The notes: generated from the sequence alone by a model not told the origin. A stretch of DNA of 64,000 nucleotides from Bacilli bacterium (GCA_017460175.1 JAFUBO010000006.1:96339-160338), one strand, 5' to 3'; shown: positions 54,410 to 63,974, counted from the first letter of the stretch. Numbers and translations: made by a program.

Positions 54410-56551
54410 ATGAATAATATACGTTTCCTATATAGTGATAGCATTAAGACATTTTTAGAAAAAGAGAATAGTTCTATTATAGGAACCATGACTACAAATG
54501 TTCATGGAAATATAATGACAACCACAAGGGAATCATGGGAATCAGAAGTAAAGATAATGAAGTCAGCATTAAAACAAATTGATAATGTAGATGGGCAAAT
54601 CATTTTCGAATATGATATTCCACGTTTAGGTAAAAGAATAGATGTTGTCTTATTAATAAAGGGAATTGTTTTTTGCTTAGAGTTTAAGGTTGGAGAATCT
54701 AAAGTGCATGAGGAAGATATAGACCAAGTTTTAGATTATGCATTAGATTTAAGAAATTTCCATAAACTAAGCCAAGAAAAATTAATAGTCCCAATATTAA
54801 TTCCAACTAATCACAAAGTTAGAACTACGGATATTAATAAATCAATATATGATGATAAAATAGTTAACCCATTGATTGGTGGAGAAGATGACATAGCAGA
54901 TTTAATTAATGATGTTTTGATGAAATATCCTTATGAAGAAGAAATAGATGCTAACTGGGTAAATAGTCCATATTCACCAACACCAACTATAATCGAAGCT
55001 GCAAGAGCATTATATAATAATCACTCAGTTGAAAATATTACTAGACATGAAGCAGATAAAGTTTCGACAGATAGAACAATAAACTATATTTTAGATGTAA
55101 TAAAGTATAGTAAAGAAAATCGAAAGAAAAGTATATGTTTTGTAACAGGCGTTCCTGGTTCTGGAAAAACACTAGTTGGATTGGATGTAGCAATTAAACA
55201 AACATATCAAGGAAATGATGAACCAGTAGATAATGAAAGTGCTGTTTATTTATCTGGAAATGGACCATTGGTTGCAGTATTAAAAGAAGCCTTAGCTCAA
55301 GATAACTACAAGAGATGTAGAGAAGCAGGTAAAAATAAAAAAATAACAGATTCACGTCGCGAAGTTGCTAAGTCAATTCAAATGATTCATAGATATAGAG
55401 ATACGATGCTTAATAAGATTAAAAATCCTGTAGAGAATGGAGTGCTAGAAATTGACCCTACAAAAGCAATAAAAGTTGATGAAAGTGGATATGCAGAAGT
55501 TGAACATGTTGCTATATTTGATGAGGCACAACGTTCATGGACTCATAAAAGACTTGCTGATTATTTAAAAAGAGGTGGAACATATGGAAACAAACTAAAG
55601 GTTCCTAACTTTCCTATGTCAGAAGCATCTTTCCTTATTTGGTCCCTTGATCAAAGAGAGGACTGGGCTACCATCGTATGCTTAGTAGGTGGTGGACAAG
55701 AAATAAACACTGGAGAAGCTGGAATCACAGAATGGTTGAAAGCATTAAATGAAAAATTTCCACATTGGAATGTCTTTATTTCTTCAAAACTAACTGATAA
55801 AGAATATGCAGAAGGAAATGTAAATGAAATTTTAAAAGATAATATAAATGTTACTTACTCTGATTGCTTACATCTTGGAGTTTCATTAAGATCATTTAGG
55901 GCAGAAAAATTATCAAAGTTTATTAATGAATTATTAAACTTTGATAATGAAGCAAGTTATATATATAAAGAAATAAAAGATAAGTATCCTATATACTTAA
56001 CACGTGATATGGATAAGGCAAGAGAATGGCTACATAGCAAAGCAGGCGGCTCAGAAAGAACAGGGGTACTTATTACAAAAGAATCTGCTAGATTTAAGCC
56101 ATTAGGAATACATGTATTGCAAAATGGCGATGAAAATGCTATTCATTGGTTTTTGGATGATAAGCAAAGTGTAAATTCATCTAACTACTTAGAAGATGCA
56201 GCAACTGAAATACAAGTTCAAGGACTAGAATTAGATTATGCATGTGTATTATGGGATGCCGATATGAGGTGCGAAAATGGAAAATGGAGATACTTTAGTT
56301 TCAATGGGAAAACTTCAAAATGGAATGAGCAAAAAGGTGAAACAGAAAGTAACCAAGAAAAGATAAGATATATGTTAAATGCATATAGAGTTCTTTTAAC
56401 AAGAGCGCGTTCTGGAATGATAATATGCGTACCATATGGTAATAGTAATAAAACACCATCAGGATATCCAGAGGATAAAACTCGTTTACCAGAATTTTAT
56501 AATGGAACATATGAGTATTTAAAAAGTTTGGGTATTGAAGAAATAGAATAG
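54410..56551 (+). CDS. PD-(D/E)XK nuclease - DUF2075 SF1-like helicase fusion
   Basis: 713 residues. An N-terminal nuclease domain has Asp78 in KRIDVVLL and E91-x-K93 in FCLEFKVGE, the PD-(D/E)XK pattern, with a possible upstream Glu47. From about 235 the DUF2075 ATPase follows: Walker A G247VPGSGKT254, Walker B D371EAQ374, later EIQVQGLELDYACVLWD and YRVLLTRARSGMII (motifs V and VI of SF1 helicases). Such nuclease-helicases act on DNA and occur in phage-defence loci. 0A boxes lie in its promoter; a terminator separates it from mazG. Confidence 0.85.
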   Translation: MNNIRFLYSDSIKTFLEKENSSIIGTMTTNVHGNIMTTTRESWESEVKIMKSALKQIDNVDGQIIFEYDIPRLGKRIDVVLLIKGIVFCLEFKVGESKVHEEDIDQVLDYALDLRNFHKLSQEKLIVPILIPTNHKVRTTDINKSIYDDKIVNPLIGGEDDIADLINDVLMKYPYEEEIDANWVNSPYSPTPTIIEAARALYNNHSVENITRHEADKVSTDRTINYILDVIKYSKENRKKSICFVTGVPGSGKTLVGLDVAIKQTYQGNDEPVDNESAVYLSGNGPLVAVLKEALAQDNYKRCREAGKNKKITDSRREVAKSIQMIHRYRDTMLNKIKNPVENGVLEIDPTKAIKVDESGYAEVEHVAIFDEAQRSWTHKRLADYLKRGGTYGNKLKVPNFPMSEASFLIWSLDQREDWATIVCLVGGGQEINTGEAGITEWLKALNEKFPHWNVFISSKLTDKEYAEGNVNEILKDNINVTYSDCLHLGVSLRSFRAEKLSKFINELLNFDNEASYIYKEIKDKYPIYLTRDMDKAREWLHSKAGGSERTGVLITKESARFKPLGIHVLQNGDENAIHWFLDDKQSVNSSNYLEDAATEIQVQGLELDYACVLWDADMRCENGKWRYFSFNGKTSKWNEQKGETESNQEKIRYMLNAYRVLLTRARSGMIICVPYGNSNKTPSGYPEDKTRLPEFYNGTYEYLKSLGIEEIE

Positions 56552-56560
56552 TTAACAATA

Positions 56561-56583
56561 AAACGGCTGAATTAGCCGTTTTA
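56561..56583 (+). terminator. Terminator of the nuclease-helicase gene
   Basis: AAACGGCT/AGCCGTTT stem with short loop and T-rich end. Confidence 0.85.
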
Positions 56584-56592
56584 TGTTATAAT
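56584..56592 (+). promoter_or_regulatory. Extended -10 promoter of the mazG-like gene
   Basis: TGTTATAAT-type sequence (TATAAT at 56587-56592) directly after the terminator, 17 bp before the ATG. No 0A box is present. Confidence 0.6.
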
Positions 56593-56608
56593 CTATATAG
56601 GTGGTAGT

Positions 56609-56923
56609 ATGGAAGAATTAACTAAGAAAGTAGTAGAGTTTACTAGAGAAAGAGATTGGGATCAATTTCATTCTCCAGAAAATTTAGCTAAGAGTATTTC
56701 TATTGAGGCAGGGGAATTACTAGAATGCTTTCAATGGAATAATGAATATGATTTAGATGAAGTTAAAGAAGAACTAGCAGATGTTATTAATTATTGTTTA
56801 TTAATGGCGGATAAATTAGGAGTGAATCCTAAACAAATTGTTTTAGATAAGATGGAAAAGACTGCTAAGAAATATCCTGTTGAAAAATCAAAAGGAAAAA
56901 GTACAAAATATAATAAATTATAA
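56609..56923 (+). CDS. MazG-like nucleotide pyrophosphohydrolase
   Basis: 104 residues, single-domain all-alpha NTP-PPase (RS21-C6/iMazG type). Magnesium ligands E36-x2-E39 and E55-x2-D58 lie in EAGELLECFQW and VKEELADVIN. It hydrolyses (d)NTPs to monophosphates. Small MazG proteins are often found beside nuclease-helicase genes in mobile and defence loci, where depletion of dNTPs could slow phage replication; the role here is inferred. Confidence 0.88.
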   Translation: MEELTKKVVEFTRERDWDQFHSPENLAKSISIEAGELLECFQWNNEYDLDEVKEELADVINYCLLMADKLGVNPKQIVLDKMEKTAKKYPVEKSKGKSTKYNKL

Positions 56924-56937
56924 TAAAAGAGGAACTT

Positions 56938-57888
56938 ATGAGTAGCACTAGAATCAACTTTAATAAGAGAAATATTGAAAGAAAATTACAAAAGATAATC
57001 GAAGAAAAAAGTATGAATTTAATATATACTGATGTGGGAAGTGTAAATAATATGTTGAACGGTAATGAAGAAGAATTACTTGATATTCTTATAAGTAAAT
57101 ATAAAGATAAATATGAAATAATGATTAGTCATAATGATTATCCTGATTACATGAGATTGTCAATAAAAAATTATTTGAACAAATTAAAGTTATCTGGGTT
57201 AATATCACATTATTCAGTTTATATAACAGAAGGTTGTTATATAGTTTTAACTCCAGAAGCATTTCAATATTACAATAAGAAAGGTAGGAGAAAGGAATTG
57301 TTTAATGAATTATCAACATCTGATAAGAATTTTTTAAAAGAGATAATTGAAGAAGATAAAAAAAATAACGACATAGTTGAATTTTTGAAAATGAAACTTG
57401 AAAAAGATAGTGATGATACAATTAGAGAAATGATAGGATTGTTAAAAAGTAATGGTTTGATAAATGTATTATGGGCAGATGATACTATATATGAAGCTAA
57501 ATTAACTAATAATGGTAGAACTTTTTTTGAAAGAGAAAAGAGTTATAGAGAAGAAATAAAACAAAATTCTACTTATATTAATGCTCAAAACAGTAATATA
57601 TTCATGGGAAATATAGTCAATTCTACCATCAATATTAATAATGCGTTAGATAATATTAATGATGACATTGAATCAAAATGTAATAGTGATGAAGAAAAAA
57701 ATGAATTAAAAGAATTATTAGAAGAAGCAAAAGAAATAATAGAAAATTACAATCAAAGTAATTGTTTGACTAAAAGAAGTAGTTTTTACAAAAAATTGAT
57801 TAGTCATTTTGATAGTCATGGGTGGTTTTATGCTGAAATAGTTAATCTTTTTGGACAATTTGTTTTAACTAAAATAAGTGGACAATAG
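56938..57888 (+). CDS. Unrecognised protein with winged-helix-like segments
   Basis: 316 residues, no family recognised. Two winged-helix-like segments: about 65-125 (LSIKNYLNKLKLSGLISHYSV, then CYIVLTPEAFQYY) and about 140-205 (IREMIGLLKSNGLINVLWADD, then KLTNNGRTFF). A short Asn-rich beta segment follows (NSNIFMGNIVNSTININN), then a helical domain. That combination appears in effectors or adaptors of defence systems where the Asn-rich stretch mediates assembly. It sits between mazG and the second nuclease-helicase, 14 bp and 15 bp from its neighbours, so it is in one operon with them. Confidence 0.6.
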   Translation: MSSTRINFNKRNIERKLQKIIEEKSMNLIYTDVGSVNNMLNGNEEELLDILISKYKDKYEIMISHNDYPDYMRLSIKNYLNKLKLSGLISHYSVYITEGCYIVLTPEAFQYYNKKGRRKELFNELSTSDKNFLKEIIEEDKKNNDIVEFLKMKLEKDSDDTIREMIGLLKSNGLINVLWADDTIYEAKLTNNGRTFFEREKSYREEIKQNSTYINAQNSNIFMGNIVNSTININNALDNINDDIESKCNSDEEKNELKELLEEAKEIIENYNQSNCLTKRSSFYKKLISHFDSHGWFYAEIVNLFGQFVLTKISGQ

Positions 57889-57903
57889 TTTGGGAGGCAG
57901 TAC

Positions 57904-59781
57904 ATGTTAGTATATGAAGGAATTAAATCAGGTTTTATTGATGATGTTAATTTAAATAGAATAGTTGATAAAATATATGATAAATATAAAGAATTTTTTG
58001 GTAGAACAAGTGAATCTCAATTAAATTCATGGAAGAATTCTATGCAATATATGAGAGGTGTATTAGATGATAATGAAATACCTGATAATGCCGGTGTTGC
58101 TATTGAGTTTAATATTCCAACAACTTCTAAAAGAATAGATTTTATATTATCTGGTAGAGATAATAATAGAAAAGATTCAGTAATTATTATTGAATTAAAA
58201 CAATGGGAAACTTGTAATGCTGTAGAAGGTAAAGATGGAATAGTATCTACTTTTACAGGTGGTGGAGTAAGAGAAGTAGCTCATCCATCATATCAAGCAT
58301 TAAGTTATGCTAATTTAATTAAAGATTTTAATGAGACAGTACAATTAGATGATATTGGATTATATCCATGTGCATTTTTACATAATTATGATTTAAGAGA
58401 TAATGATCCTATATGTAGTAGTCAATATCAAGAATATATAAAAGAAGCTCCAATGTTTGGAAGTAATGATTTTGAAAAACTAAGAAGATTTATTAAAAGA
58501 TATATTGTTGAAGGTGATGATAGAGAATTATTATATAAAATAGAAAATGGAAGAATAAGACCATCTAAAAGATTACAAGATTCTTTATCTAAGATGTTAC
58601 AAGGTAATAAAGAATTCAACATGATAGATGAGCAAAAAGTTATATATGAAGATGCAATTAGAATTGCTATTGATACAGTATCAAGTAACGATAAAAATGT
58701 ATTAGTAGTTCAAGGTGGACCTGGAACAGGTAAATCTGTTTTAGCAATTAATTTATTAGTTGAATTAACTAAAAGAAATATGACTTGTTTTTATGTAACT
58801 AAAAATGCAGCTCCAAGAGCAGTATTTAGAGATAAATTAAAAGGTACATTTAAGATGGCTTATATTAATAATTTATTCCAAGGTTCAGGACAATTTACTG
58901 AAGCAGAGAAGAATGAAGTTAATGTATTAGTAGTAGATGAAGCACATAGATTAAATGCTAAATCTGGTATGTTCCAAAATTTAGGTGAAAATCAAATAAA
59001 AGAAATAATTAATGCTTCTAATTTTTCTATATTCTTTATAGATGAAGATCAAAAGGTAACATTAAAAGATATAGGCTCAGTAGATGAGATAAAGAAGTAT
59101 GCTAATGAATTAGGTGCAGGTATTAAAATTGTAGAATTAGAGAGTCAATTTAGATGTAATGGTTCCGATGGTTATCTAGCATGGCTAGATAATGTATTAG
59201 AAATTAGAAAAACAGCTAACTATGATTTAGATGATTTTCAATATGATTTTAAAGTGATAGATAGTCCTAATGACTTAAGAAGATTAATAGAAGAAAAGAA
59301 TAGTATTAATAATAAATCAAGATTAGTGGCAGGTTATTGTTGGAACTGGATTAGTGAAGGTAAAAATAATAGTGAAGTTCATGATATAGTCATACCTGAA
59401 TATAACTTTGAAATGAGTTGGAATTTAGGTAATTCACAAACATGGGCAATAGATCCAATGTCAGTTAATGAAGTAGGATGTATTCACACATGCCAAGGAT
59501 TAGAATTCGATTATGTTGGTGTTATTATTGGTGATGACATAAGATATGAAGATGGAGAAATAGTTACAGATTATAAAAAACGTGCATCAACAGATCAATC
59601 ACTAAAAGGAATTAATAAGATAGCTAGTGAATATGGGCAAGATGTTGCAAATAAAATAGCAGATAGAATTATTAAAAACACATATAGAACATTAATGACT
59701 AGAGGTATGAAAGGTTGTTATGTTTATTGTGTAGATAAGAATCTACAAAACTATTTAAAAAGTAAAATTAACATGTTATAA
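57904..59781 (+). CDS. PD-(D/E)XK nuclease - DUF2075 helicase, second copy
   Basis: 625 residues, same architecture as the protein at 54410 but clearly divergent. Nuclease: Asp79 in SKRIDFIL and E97-x-K99 in IIIELKQWE. ATPase: Walker A GGPGTGKS (271-278), Walker B D345EAH348, LESQFRCNGSDGYLAW, VGCIHTCQGLEFDYVGVIIG and YRTLMTRGMKGCYVY. TGGGAGG ribosome site. Last gene of the mazG operon; it may process the same substrate as the first copy or compensate for its inhibition. Confidence 0.85.
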   Translation: MLVYEGIKSGFIDDVNLNRIVDKIYDKYKEFFGRTSESQLNSWKNSMQYMRGVLDDNEIPDNAGVAIEFNIPTTSKRIDFILSGRDNNRKDSVIIIELKQWETCNAVEGKDGIVSTFTGGGVREVAHPSYQALSYANLIKDFNETVQLDDIGLYPCAFLHNYDLRDNDPICSSQYQEYIKEAPMFGSNDFEKLRRFIKRYIVEGDDRELLYKIENGRIRPSKRLQDSLSKMLQGNKEFNMIDEQKVIYEDAIRIAIDTVSSNDKNVLVVQGGPGTGKSVLAINLLVELTKRNMTCFYVTKNAAPRAVFRDKLKGTFKMAYINNLFQGSGQFTEAEKNEVNVLVVDEAHRLNAKSGMFQNLGENQIKEIINASNFSIFFIDEDQKVTLKDIGSVDEIKKYANELGAGIKIVELESQFRCNGSDGYLAWLDNVLEIRKTANYDLDDFQYDFKVIDSPNDLRRLIEEKNSINNKSRLVAGYCWNWISEGKNNSEVHDIVIPEYNFEMSWNLGNSQTWAIDPMSVNEVGCIHTCQGLEFDYVGVIIGDDIRYEDGEIVTDYKKRASTDQSLKGINKIASEYGQDVANKIADRIIKNTYRTLMTRGMKGCYVYCVDKNLQNYLKSKINML

Positions 59782-59799
59782 TATATATAGATAGTAAGA

Positions 59800-59837
59800 G
59801 CAATTTCATTTTAATAATGGAATATGCTCTTTTTTTG
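59800..59837 (+). terminator. Terminator of the mazG-helicase operon
   Basis: AGAGCA/TGCTCT stem enclosing a further imperfect stem (TTCCATT region), then seven T. Confidence 0.85.
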
Positions 59838-59942
59838 TTTAAAAAAGGAAACTAAAAAGTTCTACAAAAACTACTTGCATTTACTTATAATTATGATCAA
59901 TAAAGCAACGTTGTAGCACTTAATTGGTATAGAGGTATTAAT

Positions 59943-60641
59943 ATGAATTTGAAGTATAAAGAAGATTTAGTAATTACTAGCGAAACAGGAAACAAAATAC
60001 TTGTGAGATTTTTAAGAGTTGAAATAACTGAACTAAGAAAAACAATAGAAGAAATTATATACAATATTGCCAATCTTTCATGGATTAATAATTTTTCGGG
60101 AGAAACACTAAAAAAATGCTTTATAGAAAGAGCCACACCAACAATAGAAAAACTATGTAACAATTTAAAAAACAATATTGATAGTAATGAAGTAAATGAA
60201 ATTGGTGAAATTGTTGTATCTAATGTGGGAAGATTAATTATAGAACAAACATATAATTATTATGTATTACCACTTGCTGAAATTATTAAAGAACAATTAT
60301 CTAATAATCCAGGATTTGATTATCATTGTGTGACAAAAGAAGATATTCCAATATTTGGGGAAGCAAAATATGTGGCTGGTAAAAATGCTTATGGCAAAGC
60401 TTTATCACAAGTTGCAAATTTTATTGAAGAGGCAAAAGATATTAAAGAAGCAGAATTGTTGTATCATTTTATTTCAAACTCTGCATACGAAAATATTGGT
60501 CTAGGTAACAAGGGATACTCAATAAGTTTTTCATCCACAGATATTGAAAATAAGGAACTATTAAATAATATTACAAAAAATAATGATTTCAAAAAATTGT
60601 TAGAATATAAAGAAATTATAGTGGTGGCGGTAGATGTATAA
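59943..60641 (+). CDS. hamA: HamA-like nuclease subunit of a Hachiman-type system (DUF1837)
   Basis: 232 residues. GEIVVSNVGRLIIEQ around 88-102, then G124FD126 and the nuclease signature G139-E140-A-K142 in IFGEAKYVAGKNAYGKAL, the DUF1837/HamA arrangement D...ExK. HamA of Hachiman, and AbpA of Escherichia coli, work with a helicase (HamB/AbpB). Here the stop overlaps the start of such a helicase by one base (TAATG). The pair gives broad phage resistance, with HamA degrading DNA when HamB senses damage; that mechanism is from the known systems. Confidence 0.8.
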   Translation: MNLKYKEDLVITSETGNKILVRFLRVEITELRKTIEEIIYNIANLSWINNFSGETLKKCFIERATPTIEKLCNNLKNNIDSNEVNEIGEIVVSNVGRLIIEQTYNYYVLPLAEIIKEQLSNNPGFDYHCVTKEDIPIFGEAKYVAGKNAYGKALSQVANFIEEAKDIKEAELLYHFISNSAYENIGLGNKGYSISFSSTDIENKELLNNITKNNDFKKLLEYKEIIVVAVDV

Positions 60642-62998
60642 TGAATAGTATAATTGAGAAAATAATGCGTGGAAAAGATGTAGAACAAATAATAGAAAAT
60701 ATTAAGAGTTATCTATATTTTAATGGGCCGAATAATCCAACTTATTTAGAAATATTTGGATATTTAAAATTATATCAACCTGAAACTTTTAGAAAGCATG
60801 AAAATGAAATATTATATTTAATGGGTTTATTTTTTAAAAAAGGATTAAAACCTCCAACAAGTATAACAGGTATATTATTAGATAATTATAAAGAAGCAAT
60901 CAATGACAAATATAATGAGTCTTATACACCAGTTCAAGCCGATATAGTTGAAAAAACAGATAATAATAAGTATTTTAGTTTTTCATCAGCTACAAGCACT
61001 GGAAAGTCATTTGTTTTTAACAAACTTATATTGGAAGAAAAAAAAGATATTGCTATAATAGTTCCGTCTAGGGCATTGATAAATGAATACTATATAAAAG
61101 TGACTGAAATAATCAAAGATAAAAGAGTTAATGTATTAACATTTCCATATATAATAAATACAAAAAACTCTATAAGGAATATATTTATACTAACACCTGA
61201 ACGAGCAAAAGAATTGTTTAAAATAAAAAATAGAATCAACCTCCAATTGGTATTATTTGATGAAGCGCAGTTGGGAGATGAAGAATCAACTCGAGGAATA
61301 CTATTTGATTCAATAGTTAGAAGAATTAATAAAAATTTTAAAGAAGCTAAATTACTTTTTGCACATCCCTATATTGAAAATCCGGAAGCACAACTACAAA
61401 AAAATAATCTAACAGATAGTAACCACACTTATCAAACATATAAATATAGAAATGTTGGACAAATTTTTACGTGTATAGACGATAAATATAATTACTACCA
61501 CTTTGGCATAGACAAAGAAATAATGGGATATAATAAAATAACAATGAATTATGATCCAATAAAAAAATGTATAGAAGATAATGGTACAGTTTTAATATAT
61601 ACATCAAAATCATCAATTTATAACAATTCAATATTAGATCATATGAAACAATATATAGATATGTGCCCAGAAGTGAAGAATGAAGCTGCACTGGAAATAA
61701 TAGCAAAAATAAAGGAAATAATAGGCGGAAGCAGCGACTCAAAAAGCAATACATATTCAAACCTATTAAACTTATTGAAAAAGGGAATAGTAATACACCA
61801 TGGTTCATTACCACTTTCAGTAAGATTACTAGTAGAAAAATTCACACAACATAGATTTTGTAGATTATGTTTTGCAACTTCTACATTATATCAAGGTATA
61901 AATATGCCCTTCGATATTGTTTACATTAAGAGATTTGAGGGTAGTAAAAAATTATTAATAAAAAACTTAATTGGAAGAGCAGGCAGATCTACTGATAACG
62001 CAGAATTTGATTATGGGCAGATAATAGTTTCAAAGAAAAATATGAGTGATTTAAGAAATTGTATAAAAGAAAAAAATACTATAGATGATAAATCATTATT
62101 AGATAGTATAAGCGAAGATGATTCGGCAGAGTTAATTGATTTTAAAGAATCACTAAAAAATGGAACTTTTAATGATGAATATAATATGACTCAAAATCAG
62201 TTAATAAAGTTGGAAGACAAAGACATAGATATTTATATAGAAACGATCTTATCAACATTATTACAGGATAATAGTTTTATTACAGATGAGGGATATAATT
62301 TGCTTGATAAATTAACAAAAGATATGATAATAGAATCATTTTCTAAAATATATTCTAAACATCTGAGTGATCGTGAATTAACGGATGCTGAAAAGAGAGT
62401 ACTAGAAAATGCAATAAGAATTTTTATATGGCAAATTAATGGTAGAAAGTTTAAAGAAATCATAGGTTATAGATTTTCTTATATAATGAGAAGAAATGAA
62501 AGGCAGAAACTACAACTTCAGATAAAAACAGAAAATGATTCTCATAAAAAATTAGAATTAATATATGAACTTATTAATCTAAGACCACAATTTACAATTG
62601 CAGCAGGAGTTCTTCCAAATCCACAAATGCCATTATATAATATGTTAAAAGGACTACTTTTTAAAGATGTAAGTTATGATTTAATTATGTATGATACATA
62701 TGACTATATTGATAAGGTATGGGGATTTTGCCTGATGGATGTTTTCTATGCTGCTTTCCATTTATACTATTTAAGAACAAATGATATACGTGCCGATATA
62801 ATGTCAAAATATATAAAATATTCTACTATATCAGATGATGAAATATGGCTAATAAAGTATGGATTTGAATTTGAAGAAATAGAATGGATTAAACCATGTG
62901 TAGAACATATAGATGAACAAGGAATAACCTTTAATGGAAATATCGATTTGCTAAGTCAAGAACAACTATCTCGTATAGATAGGTACAGATACCAATAG
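60641..62998 (+). CDS. hamB: HamB-like SF2 helicase of a Hachiman-type system
   Basis: 785 residues. Walker A A117TSTGKS123, motif Ia VPSRALI, DEAQ box D207-Q210, LLFAHPYIENPE (motif III region), HHGSLP at 386-391, FATSTLYQGINMPFD and GRAGRS at 445-450. This is a Ski2/DinG-like SF2 order matching HamB/AbpB. The C-terminal 300 residues are unassigned and helical. Translationally coupled to hamA. Confidence 0.82.
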   Translation: MNSIIEKIMRGKDVEQIIENIKSYLYFNGPNNPTYLEIFGYLKLYQPETFRKHENEILYLMGLFFKKGLKPPTSITGILLDNYKEAINDKYNESYTPVQADIVEKTDNNKYFSFSSATSTGKSFVFNKLILEEKKDIAIIVPSRALINEYYIKVTEIIKDKRVNVLTFPYIINTKNSIRNIFILTPERAKELFKIKNRINLQLVLFDEAQLGDEESTRGILFDSIVRRINKNFKEAKLLFAHPYIENPEAQLQKNNLTDSNHTYQTYKYRNVGQIFTCIDDKYNYYHFGIDKEIMGYNKITMNYDPIKKCIEDNGTVLIYTSKSSIYNNSILDHMKQYIDMCPEVKNEAALEIIAKIKEIIGGSSDSKSNTYSNLLNLLKKGIVIHHGSLPLSVRLLVEKFTQHRFCRLCFATSTLYQGINMPFDIVYIKRFEGSKKLLIKNLIGRAGRSTDNAEFDYGQIIVSKKNMSDLRNCIKEKNTIDDKSLLDSISEDDSAELIDFKESLKNGTFNDEYNMTQNQLIKLEDKDIDIYIETILSTLLQDNSFITDEGYNLLDKLTKDMIIESFSKIYSKHLSDRELTDAEKRVLENAIRIFIWQINGRKFKEIIGYRFSYIMRRNERQKLQLQIKTENDSHKKLELIYELINLRPQFTIAAGVLPNPQMPLYNMLKGLLFKDVSYDLIMYDTYDYIDKVWGFCLMDVFYAAFHLYYLRTNDIRADIMSKYIKYSTISDDEIWLIKYGFEFEEIEWIKPCVEHIDEQGITFNGNIDLLSQEQLSRIDRYRYQ

Positions 62999-63060
62999 TT
63001 GAAGAATTAGATAACATATTGTTTTAAACAAAAAAACAAATATAAGATAGGAGAGATTAT

Positions 63061-63309
63061 ATGAGCTGGGAAACTATAAGTATAAAAAAAGTAGAATGTC
63101 CATGTGGAAAAGGAACAATAGAACAAGAAATAAGAGGAGACGACTGGAATAGAATAGAAGTAGAAACTCCAATTATTAACTGCACTGATTGTGCAAATAA
63201 GTATGATATAGAATCAAAATACTTTTATCCTAAACCAAAGCATGATTACACTATATACTATTGTGTAGACAAGAATAATAAAGATGAAAAAATTCAATTG
63301 AATTTATAA
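63061..63309 (+). CDS. Small zinc-ribbon-like protein
   Basis: 82 residues. Cysteines C13-P-C15 and C41-x2-C44 could hold zinc; aromatic C-terminal half (KYFYPKPKHDYTIYY). It follows hamB with its own ribosome site (AGGAGAG) and ends the island. Similar zinc-ribbon proteins occur in phage and defence loci; function unknown. Confidence 0.6.
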   Translation: MSWETISIKKVECPCGKGTIEQEIRGDDWNRIEVETPIINCTDCANKYDIESKYFYPKPKHDYTIYYCVDKNNKDEKIQLNL

Positions 63310-63324
63310 AACACAACAAACTAA

Positions 63325-63373
63325 AAAAAATCAAGGGCAAACATAGTTTGTTTATCTAGACCCTTGATTTTTT
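63325..63373. terminator. Large bidirectional terminator
   Basis: AAAAAATCAAGGG pairs with CCCTTGATTTTTT across a loop that itself holds GCAAAC/GTTTGT; A-rich and T-rich flanks on both sides. It ends the defence island. Confidence 0.85.
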
Positions 63374-63532
63374 CTTTTCTATTACACTTATCTAACCAAT
63401 AAAAGTAATCTTTTATTGCTTACTAACTAAAATATATAATTACTGACTATAATAAATAACTTATTCTTATTAATAAAACTAACTAAAGTATCACTATTCA
63501 AAAGAGTAAGCCTCAGTTAATGCAATTGTTTT

Positions 63533-63790
63533 TCAAATGATAACTCTTAGTTCCCATCCATATCTTAAAACTAAGTATAATAAAACAACTAAATCTCTTA
63601 TAACACTAAAACTACTTATCCTATAATTCAAAGAAAAATTATTAGTACCCATCACACTCTTAATACTATATACTTTCAAATAACTACATATTTTATAATT
63701 ATTAACAGTCATAATTATATTCATCAAAGGAAAATTATTAGTACCCATCACACTCTTAAAACTAAATACTTTAAAATAACTTATTCCATT
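63533..63790. repeat. Tandem array, three units of about 96 bp
   Basis: Units start at 63533, 63628 and 63724 (periods 95 and 96 bp). Units 2 and 3 are identical at 54 of their first 59 positions by eye; the core TTAGTACCCATCACACTCTTAA is preserved (listed in parts: GTACCCATC at 63645 and 63741; GTTCCCATC at 63550). Unit 1 is more diverged. On the minus strand the core reads GATGGGTACTAA after TTAAGAGTGT. Unknown function. Confidence 0.8.
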
Positions 63791-63974
63791 ATAAATATAA
63801 AAAGTATTTATCTTACTTAGTCACAATAATATACTTCATCCCCATAATAAAATATATAAATATATGACATTCTAAGATTTGTCAATATTAAATTTTTATG
63901 GTATTATATTCACTACAAAAAGACACGAAATTTGATATTTTTTTAAAAATTATCAAATAATGTGTTATTTGGTA

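Noticed and set aside
55072..55079. Further 0A box (TTCGACA) inside the nuclease-helicase gene
   Set aside because: It lies within coding sequence far from any promoter and encodes ordinary codons, so it is not counted as regulatory.
61467..61814. Minus-strand frame of 115 codons
   Set aside because: It lies entirely inside hamB, has no ribosome site and shows the Leu/Tyr/Ser-rich pattern of an antisense shadow.
53653..63309. Prophage or integrative element
   Set aside because: No integrase, transposase, structural gene or tRNA attachment site is visible; the genes are defence-type only.
8395..63309. tRNA or rRNA genes in the gaps
   Set aside because: No cloverleaf-like or GTTC-containing T-arm sequence with a matching acceptor stem was found in the intergenic regions; by-eye search, so a negative of moderate strength.
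63533..63751. Minus-strand gene of 72 codons
   Set aside because: It lacks a ribosome site and its repeated MGTNNF segments simply reflect the tandem DNA repeat.
63533..63790. CRISPR array
   Set aside because: The period is about 96 bp and the whole unit, including the parts between cores, is similar from copy to copy, so there are no unique spacers; no cas gene is present.
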